Shown: positions 53,014 through 61,729 of the stretch, in pieces | How positions within the stretch are numbered: the stretch's first letter is position 1 | How the letters are laid out: the number at the start of each line of letters is the position of its first letter | Notes under the pieces: generated by a model | The model's input: the letters and a program-made list of their open reading frames with translations, nothing else | The model's database searches: none | Told to the model about the DNA's origin: nothing | Source of the DNA: an uncultured Bacteroides sp. | GTDB lineage: Bacteria > Bacteroidota > Bacteroidia > Bacteroidales > Bacteroidaceae | Reading direction: 5' to 3' | Assembly: GCA_900766005.1 (NCBI GenBank) | Contig: CAAFTU010000030.1 | Span: forward strand, 1-64,000 | DNA length: 64,000 nucleotides | Made by a program: the position numbers and the translations under genes

Positions 53014-53029
53014 CAAACATACAAAAATA
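53014..53029 (-). promoter_or_regulatory. Possible -7 boxes of the sulfatase gene
   Basis: Two adjacent matches to TAnnTTTG lie on the minus strand (TATGTTTG at 53014-53021, TATTTTTG at 53022-53029), about 65 bases before the sulfatase start. The remainder of the divergent region (53030-53387) is AT-rich and no clear promoter for susC was found there. Confidence 0.4.
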
Positions 53030-53387
53030 AATTGTTTGTTTATGTTTTACCATTCTTAATCTTTTTCTTAACATACGGAAAAACTTTTATAAATTTTAAA
53101 TACTATTATGTTTGCTTGCAAAAAGATATATATAGCGAAATGATATAGTTGATTTTTCTTTCTCATTCTGTTATATTGTCAAAAATTTGATGAGGTTCCT
53201 TTTACTGTAATAAATCGTAAGAATGAATGCGAACCTGTTGATAAATTCATTATTCCTAATGTTTTTCAGAAAATTCAATAAAAAGCTTTGGAATTTTTGA
53301 TATTTTAAATATCTTCGTGCTGTTTTCATCCAAATGATGTTATACAGAGGGAAAATTTATTTAATATTAACAAACAATGTGCTTAGT

Positions 53388-56300
53388 ATGAGAGAAGGTT
53401 TTACTTCATGGAGGTTTTATGGAAAAACCATGTGCTTTGCTTTTTATCTGCTTGCATTTCAGTTAGTTGATGTTAAGGCTTCGGAGAATATGTTAGAAGT
53501 TCAGCCTGAAGCTTCTTCATCAGTAGAAGGAAAGCAAACCGGTAAAGTGATTATTAAAGGTGTTGTAACAGACCAGTACAAAAACTTACTGACCGGTGTT
53601 ACTGTGCGTGTAAAAGATAAATTGTTCGGTTGTATTACCGATGTAGACGGCAAGTTCCGTTTGGAATTGCCTAATACAAAGGATAAAATCGTACTCGAGT
53701 TTTCTTTTATTGGTATGAAGAAATTGGAAGTTCTTTATAAAGGGCAGGAAGAACTGAAGGTGGTGCTTCATGATGATAATCAGCAGTTGGAAGAAGTAAT
53801 TGTAACCGGATACCAGCAATTGAAGAAAAATGCTTTTACCGGAAATGCTACGGTAGTAAGCAAGGATGATTTGTTGAAGACAAACAATAAGAATGCCATT
53901 GCAGCGTTGCAGGCATTTGAACCCTCTTTCCGTTTAAAAGATCAAGTAGTATGGGGTTCCGACCCGAATAAGATGCCGGAATTTACCGTTCGTGGTGAAG
54001 GCAGTTTTGCTACTTCTCGCGGTTTGGATGCTGAAGCAGCTAAACGTACACAACGTACCGGAATGACCGACAACCCGAACTTGCCTATCTTTATTTTGGA
54101 TGGTTTTGAAGTTAGCGTACAGAAAATCTACGATATGGATATCAACCGTATTGAAAGCATGACCATTTTGAAAGATGCGGCTGCTACTGCTATGTATGGT
54201 TCTCGTGCATCAAATGGTGTAATTGTAGTAACCACAGTTCCTCCCAAGCCAGGAGAACTTCGTGTGAACTATAACTTTACGGCTGGAGCCGAATTCCCGG
54301 ATTTGTCAGATTATAACTTGTGTGACCCGTGGGAAATGCTGGAAGTAGAAAAACTGTCAGGCAAATATACATCTGAAAGCGGGGATCCGACCCAACAAAA
54401 GCTGTTGGATATCCAATATAATAATTTGGTGAATGAAGTGCGTCGAGGAGTACGTACCGACTGGTTGGCGCTGCCTTTGCGTAATGCCTTCAACCAAACG
54501 CACAGTATGAATATTTCTGGTGGTGTGGAAAGTATCCGATACAGTGCCGACTTGACATACAATACCCACAATGGTGCAATGAAAGGTTCTTTCCGTGATA
54601 ATTACGGGGTAGGCTTGACATTGGATTACCGTTTGAAGAGCTGGTTGCAGGTGATGAACTATGTATCTTATAATGTGACTAAATCGGAAGACTCACCTTA
54701 TGGAAACTTTTCTACTTATGCGGCGATGAAGCCCTATTGGACTCCATACGACAATCATCATGCATTGGTGGAAATGGTTGATAAACACACGAATCCCTTG
54801 TATAAAGCTGAACGATTGGGTAGCTACAGCGGACGTTCTACGTTGAGTGATTTGACTAACAACTTGAGTGTCAATCTGTTCTTCTGCGAAGGATTCTCTT
54901 TCAAAGGTCAGTTCTCCGTAACTCGTCAGGATTCAGAAACAGAGACATTTGAAGATCCGAAAGATCCGACTTTCAGAAATTCACCCAGTAAAGAAAAAGG
55001 AACGTTGAATCGGAGTGGCAGTGATTCATACAACTGGAACTTGAATGCTATGTTCTATTTCAACAAGTCGTTCAACAACCACTTCTTCAATGTTACAGCC
55101 GGTATCAATGCGCAGAAACAACACTCAACCAGCACCGCTTCGTTGTATCGCGGTTTCCAGTTGAGTAACTTGAATTCACCTACTTATGCAGCCGATCAGC
55201 CGGATAAGACATCGGTGAACAATGTAGAAAGCCGTTTGTTTGGTGCCTTGGGTTCTATCAACTACTCTTACAATGACATCTATTTGTTCGACGGTTCGTT
55301 CCGTTTCGATGGTTCTTCTAAATTTGGTGACGACAAGCGTTTCGCACCTTTCTGGTCATTGGGTGTGGGCTTGAACATCCACAACTATGAATTTTTGAAG
55401 AATAATCCGGTTATCAGCCGTTTGCGTTTGAGAGGTACTTATGGTGTAACGGGTAACGTCAATTTCCCATCGTATGCTGCTATTTCTACTTACCGTACTT
55501 CCGATGACTGGTATTTCTCTACTCCGGCCAACACATTGATTGGTTTGGGTAACCCCAACCTGACTTGGGAAAAAACCGGTACATGGGACTTCGGTATGGC
55601 GATTGGCTTGTTTAACGACCGTTTCACGTTGGAGGCCAACTATTACCGTAAAGAAACCAACGATCAGCTGTCTCAGTTGAATATCCGTACATCTTCTGGT
55701 TTCTCCACTTACTACACTAATGCCGGAAGTATCTTGAACAAAGGTTATGAGTTGAAGTTGAATGTCATTCCTTTCCAAAACAGAGATTGGACGGTTGCAA
55801 TCAATGCTACGATGGCTGCCAACAAGAACCGCATCACGAAGTTGGGACAGGATGCTGAACAGTATAACAAGAACATTCAGGATTTCCACAACGGAAATGC
55901 CAATGGACAGGGTGAAGGATACAATGATTTGATGTATATTCCATTGACCCAATACTATGTAGGCGCCTCTACAACGGCTATTTACGCAGTGCCTTCTTTG
56001 GGTATCGACCCGTCTACCGGTAAGGAATTGTTTGTAAAACGCAACGGTCAAGTTACTCATACTTGGGATGCCCGTGACGAAGTAGTCTGTGGTGATACCA
56101 GTCCGAAAGCGCAAGGTTCATTCAGTATCAACGTAGGTTGGAGAGGATTTTATGTTAATGCTTCTTTCCTTTATCAATGGGGTGCACAGGAATACAACGA
56201 AACCCTGCTGAAGAAAGTAGAAGAGGCTGATATTGAGAATGGTAATGTGGATCGCCGTGTATTGACATCGCGTTGGACACGTCCGGGTGATGTGAAACCT

Positions 56301-56555
56301 TTCTATGATGTGAAGCAAAAGAAGAATACACAGCCGACTTCCCGTTTTGTGCAGGACAACAACTATCTTGCTTTCAGCGGTCTGTCTTGTGGATACGATT
56401 TCAAGCCCGAACTGATTAGTAAATGGCATCTCACCTCGTTGGGCCTTCGTTTCAATGCCAATGACATTTGCCGTTGGTCTACCATCAAGCAGGAAAGAGG
56501 AACCAGTTATCCGTATGCGAAGAACTATAGCTTTACTTTGAGTGTAGGATTTTAA
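53388..56555 (+). CDS. SusC/RagA-family TonB-dependent outer-membrane transporter
   Basis: A 1055 aa outer-membrane channel that, with its SusD lid, imports oligomers using TonB energy. After the signal peptide (about residues 1-33, ending VDVKA) comes a carboxypeptidase-like regulatory domain (KGVVTDQYKNLLTGVTVRVK), a TonB-box-like EVIVTGYQ near residue 145, the plug with FILDGFEVSVQKIYDMDINR, and the 22-strand barrel ending in SFTLSVGF. There is no STN domain, so direct control through an anti-sigma factor is unlikely. Start at 53388 chosen because it opens a normal signal peptide; an ATG at 53334 is in frame. First gene of a four-gene operon. Confidence 0.93.
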   Translation: MREGFTSWRFYGKTMCFAFYLLAFQLVDVKASENMLEVQPEASSSVEGKQTGKVIIKGVVTDQYKNLLTGVTVRVKDKLFGCITDVDGKFRLELPNTKDKIVLEFSFIGMKKLEVLYKGQEELKVVLHDDNQQLEEVIVTGYQQLKKNAFTGNATVVSKDDLLKTNNKNAIAALQAFEPSFRLKDQVVWGSDPNKMPEFTVRGEGSFATSRGLDAEAAKRTQRTGMTDNPNLPIFILDGFEVSVQKIYDMDINRIESMTILKDAAATAMYGSRASNGVIVVTTVPPKPGELRVNYNFTAGAEFPDLSDYNLCDPWEMLEVEKLSGKYTSESGDPTQQKLLDIQYNNLVNEVRRGVRTDWLALPLRNAFNQTHSMNISGGVESIRYSADLTYNTHNGAMKGSFRDNYGVGLTLDYRLKSWLQVMNYVSYNVTKSEDSPYGNFSTYAAMKPYWTPYDNHHALVEMVDKHTNPLYKAERLGSYSGRSTLSDLTNNLSVNLFFCEGFSFKGQFSVTRQDSETETFEDPKDPTFRNSPSKEKGTLNRSGSDSYNWNLNAMFYFNKSFNNHFFNVTAGINAQKQHSTSTASLYRGFQLSNLNSPTYAADQPDKTSVNNVESRLFGALGSINYSYNDIYLFDGSFRFDGSSKFGDDKRFAPFWSLGVGLNIHNYEFLKNNPVISRLRLRGTYGVTGNVNFPSYAAISTYRTSDDWYFSTPANTLIGLGNPNLTWEKTGTWDFGMAIGLFNDRFTLEANYYRKETNDQLSQLNIRTSSGFSTYYTNAGSILNKGYELKLNVIPFQNRDWTVAINATMAANKNRITKLGQDAEQYNKNIQDFHNGNANGQGEGYNDLMYIPLTQYYVGASTTAIYAVPSLGIDPSTGKELFVKRNGQVTHTWDARDEVVCGDTSPKAQGSFSINVGWRGFYVNASFLYQWGAQEYNETLLKKVEEADIENGNVDRRVLTSRWTRPGDVKPFYDVKQKKNTQPTSRFVQDNNYLAFSGLSCGYDFKPELISKWHLTSLGLRFNANDICRWSTIKQERGTSYPYAKNYSFTLSVGF

Positions 56556-56571
56556 TAAAAAATAGATTGTT

Positions 56572-58170
56572 ATGAAACTATATACCAAACTTTTATTTTT
56601 AAGTTCGCTGTTTTGTCTGGGCGCTTGTTCTTGGCTGGACATTGAACCGGAAGGAGAAGCTACCAGTGATAAATTGTTCTCTACCGGAGACGGAATCCGT
56701 TCCGTTATCAGCGGTGTTTACAAGGCGATGACTTCCAAGAATCTGTATGGTGTCGAATTGCAATTCGGATTGATTGACTGTGTTTCTCAGCAGTACACTT
56801 GGGATTGGAATCATTCTTCAACGGATACAAAGAATAAATATAGGGAAGCAAAGGCTTTCAATTATCAATATGCCGATTTGCGTAAGTCCATTGATGCTAT
56901 TTGGGCTGATGGTTATAATGTAATTGCTAATGCGAATAACCTGATTCAGAACCTTCAGAATACATCGCCCGATGTTTTTGCTGGTGGAGAGATGGAACGT
57001 AACATGATTTTGGGTGAAGCTTATGCGTGCCGTGGTCTGATGCACTTTGACTTATGCCGTATGTTTGCACCGGCTCCGGTGATGAATGAGACAGGTTTGT
57101 ATTTGCCTTATGTAGATAGCTATCCTAATATCCAGCCGGTAGGTATTGAAGTGAAGCAATTTTTGGAAAAAGTAGTGGCCGATTTGGAGGAAGGTCGTCG
57201 CCTGACTGCGGATTTCGACCTCAGTCCGCTGGGACAAAGTATGAGTTCTTCTTATCGTTCTCGTTATGAAGGTCAGTTAGATTATGGTATGGAAGGCTAC
57301 CAACAGGAAAATACGATTGACGACTTCTATAAGGGAAGGGGCTTCCGTTTGAGCTATTATGCCATCACAGCCATCTTGGCTCGAGTTTACCAATATATGG
57401 GAAATGATGATAAGGCTTATGAATATGCAGATCAACTGTTGACTTTCCAGGCTACCACAATTGACGGGAATAAAAACAATATGTATGAAGAAGAATATTG
57501 GTGGGATGTGCAAAATGATAAGATTGAAGAACGTAAACATTTGAAGATGCCGTCTAATCTAATTTTTGCTTTGTACAATGAAGATGCATACGAAGATTAT
57601 GGTTTGGATTCTTATTTTAAGAAGAAAGTGGATGACAACAACGTGGGGCAATGGTTTGTCATTGATTTACGTGGTCAAGGCTTTTTCAAGAATCCTGAAA
57701 CAGGAGAGGATGAGCGTGAAGCAGATCCCCGTGGCAAATACTTATTGTTTACACCTGATTATAATAGTTTCTCGGAAGGTCGTGATTTTATTTCAGCCAA
57801 GGGATATAGTAGTGAAACCCCATCTATACGTAAAGATAATGTAAAGATTTTGCCGGTGATTCGCACTACAGAGATGCGCTATATCAAAGCAGAAATTTTG
57901 GCTAAGCGAGGACAGTTTGATAAAGCTTATGAAATCTTGAACAAGATTCGTCAGAACAGAAATATATGGGATCCTGCTTTGCAGCAACAAAACACGATGG
58001 AGAAATTCTTGCGTGATATGGTAAATGATGCACAAAGAGAATACCTTTCCGAAGGTCAGTTGTTCTATTTGTACAAACGCTTGAACTATGATGTTCAGAT
58101 TGGCAACACCAAGCGGAAGATGACCAAGACTGAATATATGTTCCCATTACCTGATAATCAGAATATGTAA
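56572..58170 (+). CDS. SusD/RagB-family nutrient-binding lipoprotein
   Basis: Surface lipoprotein lid of the SusC channel, 532 aa. The lipobox is LGAC (Cys about residue 19), followed by the usual SusD N-terminus WLDIEPEGEATSDKLF. The TPR-like helical core has AYACRGLMHFDLCRMFAPAP near residue 148. The C-terminal RYIKAEILAKRGQFDKAYE and NIRQNRN-like segment is typical. It starts 16 bases after susC. The ligand is unknown; the sulfatase next door hints at a sulfated glycan. Confidence 0.93.
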   Translation: MKLYTKLLFLSSLFCLGACSWLDIEPEGEATSDKLFSTGDGIRSVISGVYKAMTSKNLYGVELQFGLIDCVSQQYTWDWNHSSTDTKNKYREAKAFNYQYADLRKSIDAIWADGYNVIANANNLIQNLQNTSPDVFAGGEMERNMILGEAYACRGLMHFDLCRMFAPAPVMNETGLYLPYVDSYPNIQPVGIEVKQFLEKVVADLEEGRRLTADFDLSPLGQSMSSSYRSRYEGQLDYGMEGYQQENTIDDFYKGRGFRLSYYAITAILARVYQYMGNDDKAYEYADQLLTFQATTIDGNKNNMYEEEYWWDVQNDKIEERKHLKMPSNLIFALYNEDAYEDYGLDSYFKKKVDDNNVGQWFVIDLRGQGFFKNPETGEDEREADPRGKYLLFTPDYNSFSEGRDFISAKGYSSETPSIRKDNVKILPVIRTTEMRYIKAEILAKRGQFDKAYEILNKIRQNRNIWDPALQQQNTMEKFLRDMVNDAQREYLSEGQLFYLYKRLNYDVQIGNTKRKMTKTEYMFPLPDNQNM

Positions 58171-58189
58171 TCTATTAATCCATAACGAT

Positions 58190-58951
58190 ATGAAAAAACT
58201 GTTTTTTATGATAGCTGTTTTGGCTGGAGTTTGTCTGACTGCCTGCAGCGAACAAGATATTGAATCGTTCGGAACTCAGCGTTTTGTTTATTTTCAGAAA
58301 TTTTGGAAAGATGCTCCTGCTCCCGGAACCGAAAAAGCAGAGAAGACTGGTGTTTCTTTTTTCTTTGCAGAAGATGATGATACGCATGTATTTGCCGATT
58401 TGCAGATGGTGCTAGCTGGCCGGCCGTTGACGGAAGATTTACATTTCCAATTGCGGGTGGTTGAGGATATGACTACAGCTTTGCCTGGTGAATATTCGTT
58501 GGATGAATTTTATACATTCAGAGCGAAACCCCTTGCTTCGGATGCTACACAGATTGATGACACTATCCATGTGAAGATTAATCGTAGTAAACGTTTGGAG
58601 ACCATGAAAGAGGGTTATCAGTTGACTTTGGAAATTGTACCTTCTAATGGTGTATTGGCTGGTCAGTTTGAACGTTCCAGAGCGGTATTGCAAATTACGA
58701 AAGACCCTGTTCGTCCTGATTGGTGGACAAAAGAGGTAGAAGAAAGTTTACTTGGCACTTACTCAGCTAAGAAATACAAATTGTTCTTGAGAAACGTAGA
58801 AGGTGCTGAAACGTTGGATGGTACAATGATTAAAGAACATCCTGATAGAGCAAGGCAATTGGTCATGAACTACAAGAGATGGTTGGAAGTTCAGGACAAA
58901 GAGACACTATGGGATGATGAATTACAAGGTTATATTACTGTAAAAGTGTAA
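58190..58951 (+). CDS. DUF4843-type lipoprotein
   Basis: A 253 aa lipoprotein with lipobox LTAC (Cys about residue 19). The sequence after it (RFVYFQKF, then GVSFFFAEDD and a series of short beta-strands) matches DUF4843, a family found behind SusCD pairs in Bacteroidetes. It is probably exposed on the cell surface and helps in ligand capture, but no function has been shown that I know of. It lies 19 bases after susD. Confidence 0.8.
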   Translation: MKKLFFMIAVLAGVCLTACSEQDIESFGTQRFVYFQKFWKDAPAPGTEKAEKTGVSFFFAEDDDTHVFADLQMVLAGRPLTEDLHFQLRVVEDMTTALPGEYSLDEFYTFRAKPLASDATQIDDTIHVKINRSKRLETMKEGYQLTLEIVPSNGVLAGQFERSRAVLQITKDPVRPDWWTKEVEESLLGTYSAKKYKLFLRNVEGAETLDGTMIKEHPDRARQLVMNYKRWLEVQDKETLWDDELQGYITVKV

Positions 58952-58978
58952 TGTGTTAACAAGTTAAAAAGTAGTAGT

Positions 58979-60664
58979 ATGAAAAGATTAATATATACTC
59001 TGTTAGGCGCCTTGTTGGTCTTGACGTCTTGCTTTAAGGATGAAGGAAATTATGATTACCAAGAGTTGAATCCCCCTCACTGGATGCAGGATTATGTCAG
59101 TAACCCTGCTACTTATAAGGGTAGTGCAGGTGGAAAAGTTGTGTTCAACGGTAGTTCCATGTTTGTATGGGATTCCAATCCGGAAGAATGCGCCAAACAG
59201 TTTCGTTATGAATGGAAATTCAATGACAAAGTGGTGAGTGAAGAGTTGGATTTCGAGATGTCTGTAGAAGAATTGATGGAAAGAAGTGGTATTACAGAAT
59301 ACAATGCATCTAAGTCTTATGTCGGTACATTTAATGTAGTCGATAGAAATACAGGTGTTACTTTTATGGCTCGTCTTCAATTGTGGCTTTATCCGTTCTA
59401 TGCTCCTTATGATTGGTTTATTCTGGCTGATGATGGCGGAAAGACCAATTTGGCTTCTGTGCGTGTAAGATCAACGACAGAAAACGGAGCTACAGTTAAT
59501 CACTATACAGTGATGGATAATGCCTATGAATATCATAATAGTGGTGCCTCTATTCCGGGTAAGCCCATTTTTATGTCATGGTCTTTTTCTCCGCATGTCA
59601 GTTCACAAGGTTCTGTAACGGTATTGACAGAACAGGCCTCTTATGAACTTAAAGGAGACGATTTGACTTATTATGGTGATTTGAAAGATTTGTTTTTGGA
59701 TGGTACTCCTGCCGATTTCCATCCTATTGCCCGTGCAGATATTGACCGTAGTTCGGCAGATGTACCGCCTTGTACGTTCTTGGTGAACAAGGACGGAAAG
59801 GTATTTACCCGCATCATGTCAGCCAATTATCTAGGTGGTAAGTTCTTGAGTGAACCCTATGAAATTGATAGTAAGGGATATGAAATCGATTTTTTCGGTC
59901 ACGGTCGTTTCGGTGGCTCTTTGCCTGTTTATGATAAAAAAAACAGACGTGTTGTGATGTCCAATGTATGGCGTCAGGAGATTAATCATGGAGGTGGTCC
60001 GGGAGATGTCTCCTATGTGTTCCGCACCAATATGGTACCTGCCAAAGAACAAGCCAGTTTAGCTTCCTTACCTCTTTATGGTTTCCCAGAAGGAACAGAA
60101 GTCTTGAATGTTTCTACTACTAATCATAATAAGATGGTTACAGGAACTAATGTGCTTCATACTATTTTTTATGTTGAACCGGGTCAAAATGTGACGAAGG
60201 TAGCCGATTTCCAAGTAGACAATAGAAGTATGTCTGTATCTACGTCTTATATCATGGATTTCAAGAAAATGGAGCTTCCTAAGAAACTGACTAAGGAAAA
60301 TAAAATTTTGGTGAGTTGTAACAGTAGACGAGGTGCTACATTGGAGAATGCCCAATATCGTACTTATATATCTTTTGATAATAAGTTGTTATATATTGAC
60401 CGTTCACGCAGCTTCATGGATAGTAGTTACGATTCGGATTATTTCCCGAGCAGTGATTATGTATTCCCTTCAAAGATTACTAGTCTGAGTTATAACTATT
60501 ATTTGTGTGATAAAGTGTTGGTAGGTTGTGAAAATGGTGAGTTTTTCGTGTTTAACATAACTCAGATTCACAATCCGATACTTGAATATCAAGGAAAAGT
60601 GAAGGGAAAGATTTTGTCTTTCAAACAAGTGGGATTGAGAACGTCAAATCATGATAACTATTGA
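58979..60664 (+). CDS. PKD-like family surface lipoprotein
   Basis: A 561 aa lipoprotein with lipobox LTSC (Cys about residue 18) followed by FKDEGNYDYQ, the typical start of the PKD-like family that accompanies DUF4843 proteins. The N-terminal part (about 40-145) has an Ig/PKD-like strand pattern; the rest reads like a beta-propeller or all-beta binding domain (DWFILADDGGKTN and repeated short strands). It is the last gene of the susC operon, followed by a terminator. It is likely to be a glycan- or peptide-binding partner of the transporter. Confidence 0.8.
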   Translation: MKRLIYTLLGALLVLTSCFKDEGNYDYQELNPPHWMQDYVSNPATYKGSAGGKVVFNGSSMFVWDSNPEECAKQFRYEWKFNDKVVSEELDFEMSVEELMERSGITEYNASKSYVGTFNVVDRNTGVTFMARLQLWLYPFYAPYDWFILADDGGKTNLASVRVRSTTENGATVNHYTVMDNAYEYHNSGASIPGKPIFMSWSFSPHVSSQGSVTVLTEQASYELKGDDLTYYGDLKDLFLDGTPADFHPIARADIDRSSADVPPCTFLVNKDGKVFTRIMSANYLGGKFLSEPYEIDSKGYEIDFFGHGRFGGSLPVYDKKNRRVVMSNVWRQEINHGGGPGDVSYVFRTNMVPAKEQASLASLPLYGFPEGTEVLNVSTTNHNKMVTGTNVLHTIFYVEPGQNVTKVADFQVDNRSMSVSTSYIMDFKKMELPKKLTKENKILVSCNSRRGATLENAQYRTYISFDNKLLYIDRSRSFMDSSYDSDYFPSSDYVFPSKITSLSYNYYLCDKVLVGCENGEFFVFNITQIHNPILEYQGKVKGKILSFKQVGLRTSNHDNY

Positions 60665-60712
60665 TACTAGCATGATTGTTAGCAAAATGAATAAAATGTG
60701 AAACAACGTAAG

Positions 60713-60752
60713 AATGATTGATGCACGTATTTTACCTGCATCAATCATTTCC
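60713..60752 (+). terminator. Terminator of the susCD operon
   Basis: AATGATTGATGCA (60713-60725) pairs perfectly with TGCATCAATCATT (60737-60749) around an 11-base loop. The T-tract is short. It makes an ATG start at 60718 for the next gene unlikely. Confidence 0.65.
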
Positions 60753-60789
60753 TATGTTACAACTATACTTTTTTACCTTAAACAGTAAT

Positions 60790-61713
60790 ATGGAATTTCC
60801 TATTGTAAAATTAGAACACTTGTCGCACCGCTACAGCATTCAGTGGGCGATAAAGGATATTGACTTTGAAATTACAAAGCCGGGTATTTATGGCCTTCTT
60901 GGGTCTAATGGGGCTGGTAAGTCTACCACGATGAACATCATGTGTGGGGTGTTGAAGCAAACGGAAGGGGATGTATATATCCAAGGATATAGCATGAGCA
61001 AGGATCCGGTAGAAGCCAAGCGCCGTATCGGCTTTCTTCCTCAAACTCCGCCTTTGCATCCAGATCTGACAGTAACAGAATACTTAACCTATTGTGCCGG
61101 ATTGCGTTATGTGCCCAAAGATAAAGTGGCAAAAGCAGTAGATGAAGTGTTGGAGCGTTGTCATTTGGAACACTTCCGTCATCGGTTGATTCATAATCTT
61201 TCGGGCGGTTATCAACAACGGGTTGGTATTGCGCAGGCTATCATTCATAATCCAGATTTGGTTGTGTTTGATGAGCCCACTAACGGTTTGGACCCGAATC
61301 AGATTTTGGATGTGCGTCATTTGATAAAAGACATCGCAGAGGAGCGTACTGTCATTCTTTCTACCCACATCCTTTCGGAGGTACAGGCTATCTGTGATTA
61401 CATTCACATGATTGAGCAGGGCCGACTGGTATTTGCCGGAACTGTGGAAGAATTCGACAATTATATTGTTCCCGACTCCCTTTTTGTCAGCTTGATGGCC
61501 ATGCCTTCAGTTGAAGATTTGCGCAGAGTGCCAGGGGTATTGGGGGTAGAAGAACTGGGCGGACCTAATTATCGAATTAAGTTCAGCGATTATCAGGAAG
61601 TTACCAATCGCCTGGTAGAAGTTAGTGTAGCAAGAAACTGGTATCTCACGGAAATGTATCTGGAAAAGAGTTCCATGAATGCCGTCTTTGCTGAGTTGTC
61701 TAAGAAGAAATAA
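60790..61713 (+). CDS. gldA: ABC transporter ATP-binding protein, GldA-like
   Basis: ATPase subunit of an ABC-2-type exporter, 307 aa. It has Walker A GSNGAGKST near residue 40, the Q-loop LPQTPPLHP, signature LSGGYQQRV near 140 and Walker B LVVFDEPTNGLDP. The C-terminal extension (about 220-307) follows the GldA/NatA pattern. In gliding Flavobacteria GldA works with GldF and GldG; Bacteroides do not glide, so the role here is open. Start at 60790 gives MEFPIVKLEHLSHRY, the usual N-terminus. The partner permease begins 16 bases downstream. Confidence 0.92.
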   Translation: MEFPIVKLEHLSHRYSIQWAIKDIDFEITKPGIYGLLGSNGAGKSTTMNIMCGVLKQTEGDVYIQGYSMSKDPVEAKRRIGFLPQTPPLHPDLTVTEYLTYCAGLRYVPKDKVAKAVDEVLERCHLEHFRHRLIHNLSGGYQQRVGIAQAIIHNPDLVVFDEPTNGLDPNQILDVRHLIKDIAEERTVILSTHILSEVQAICDYIHMIEQGRLVFAGTVEEFDNYIVPDSLFVSLMAMPSVEDLRRVPGVLGVEELGGPNYRIKFSDYQEVTNRLVEVSVARNWYLTEMYLEKSSMNAVFAELSKKK

Positions 61714-61729
61714 TAAAAAAGAAATTCCT

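Noticed and set aside
60718..60789. N-terminal extension of gldA
   Set aside because: Its ATG lies inside the terminator hairpin of the susCD operon, and family members start at the MEFPIVKLEHLSHRY position.
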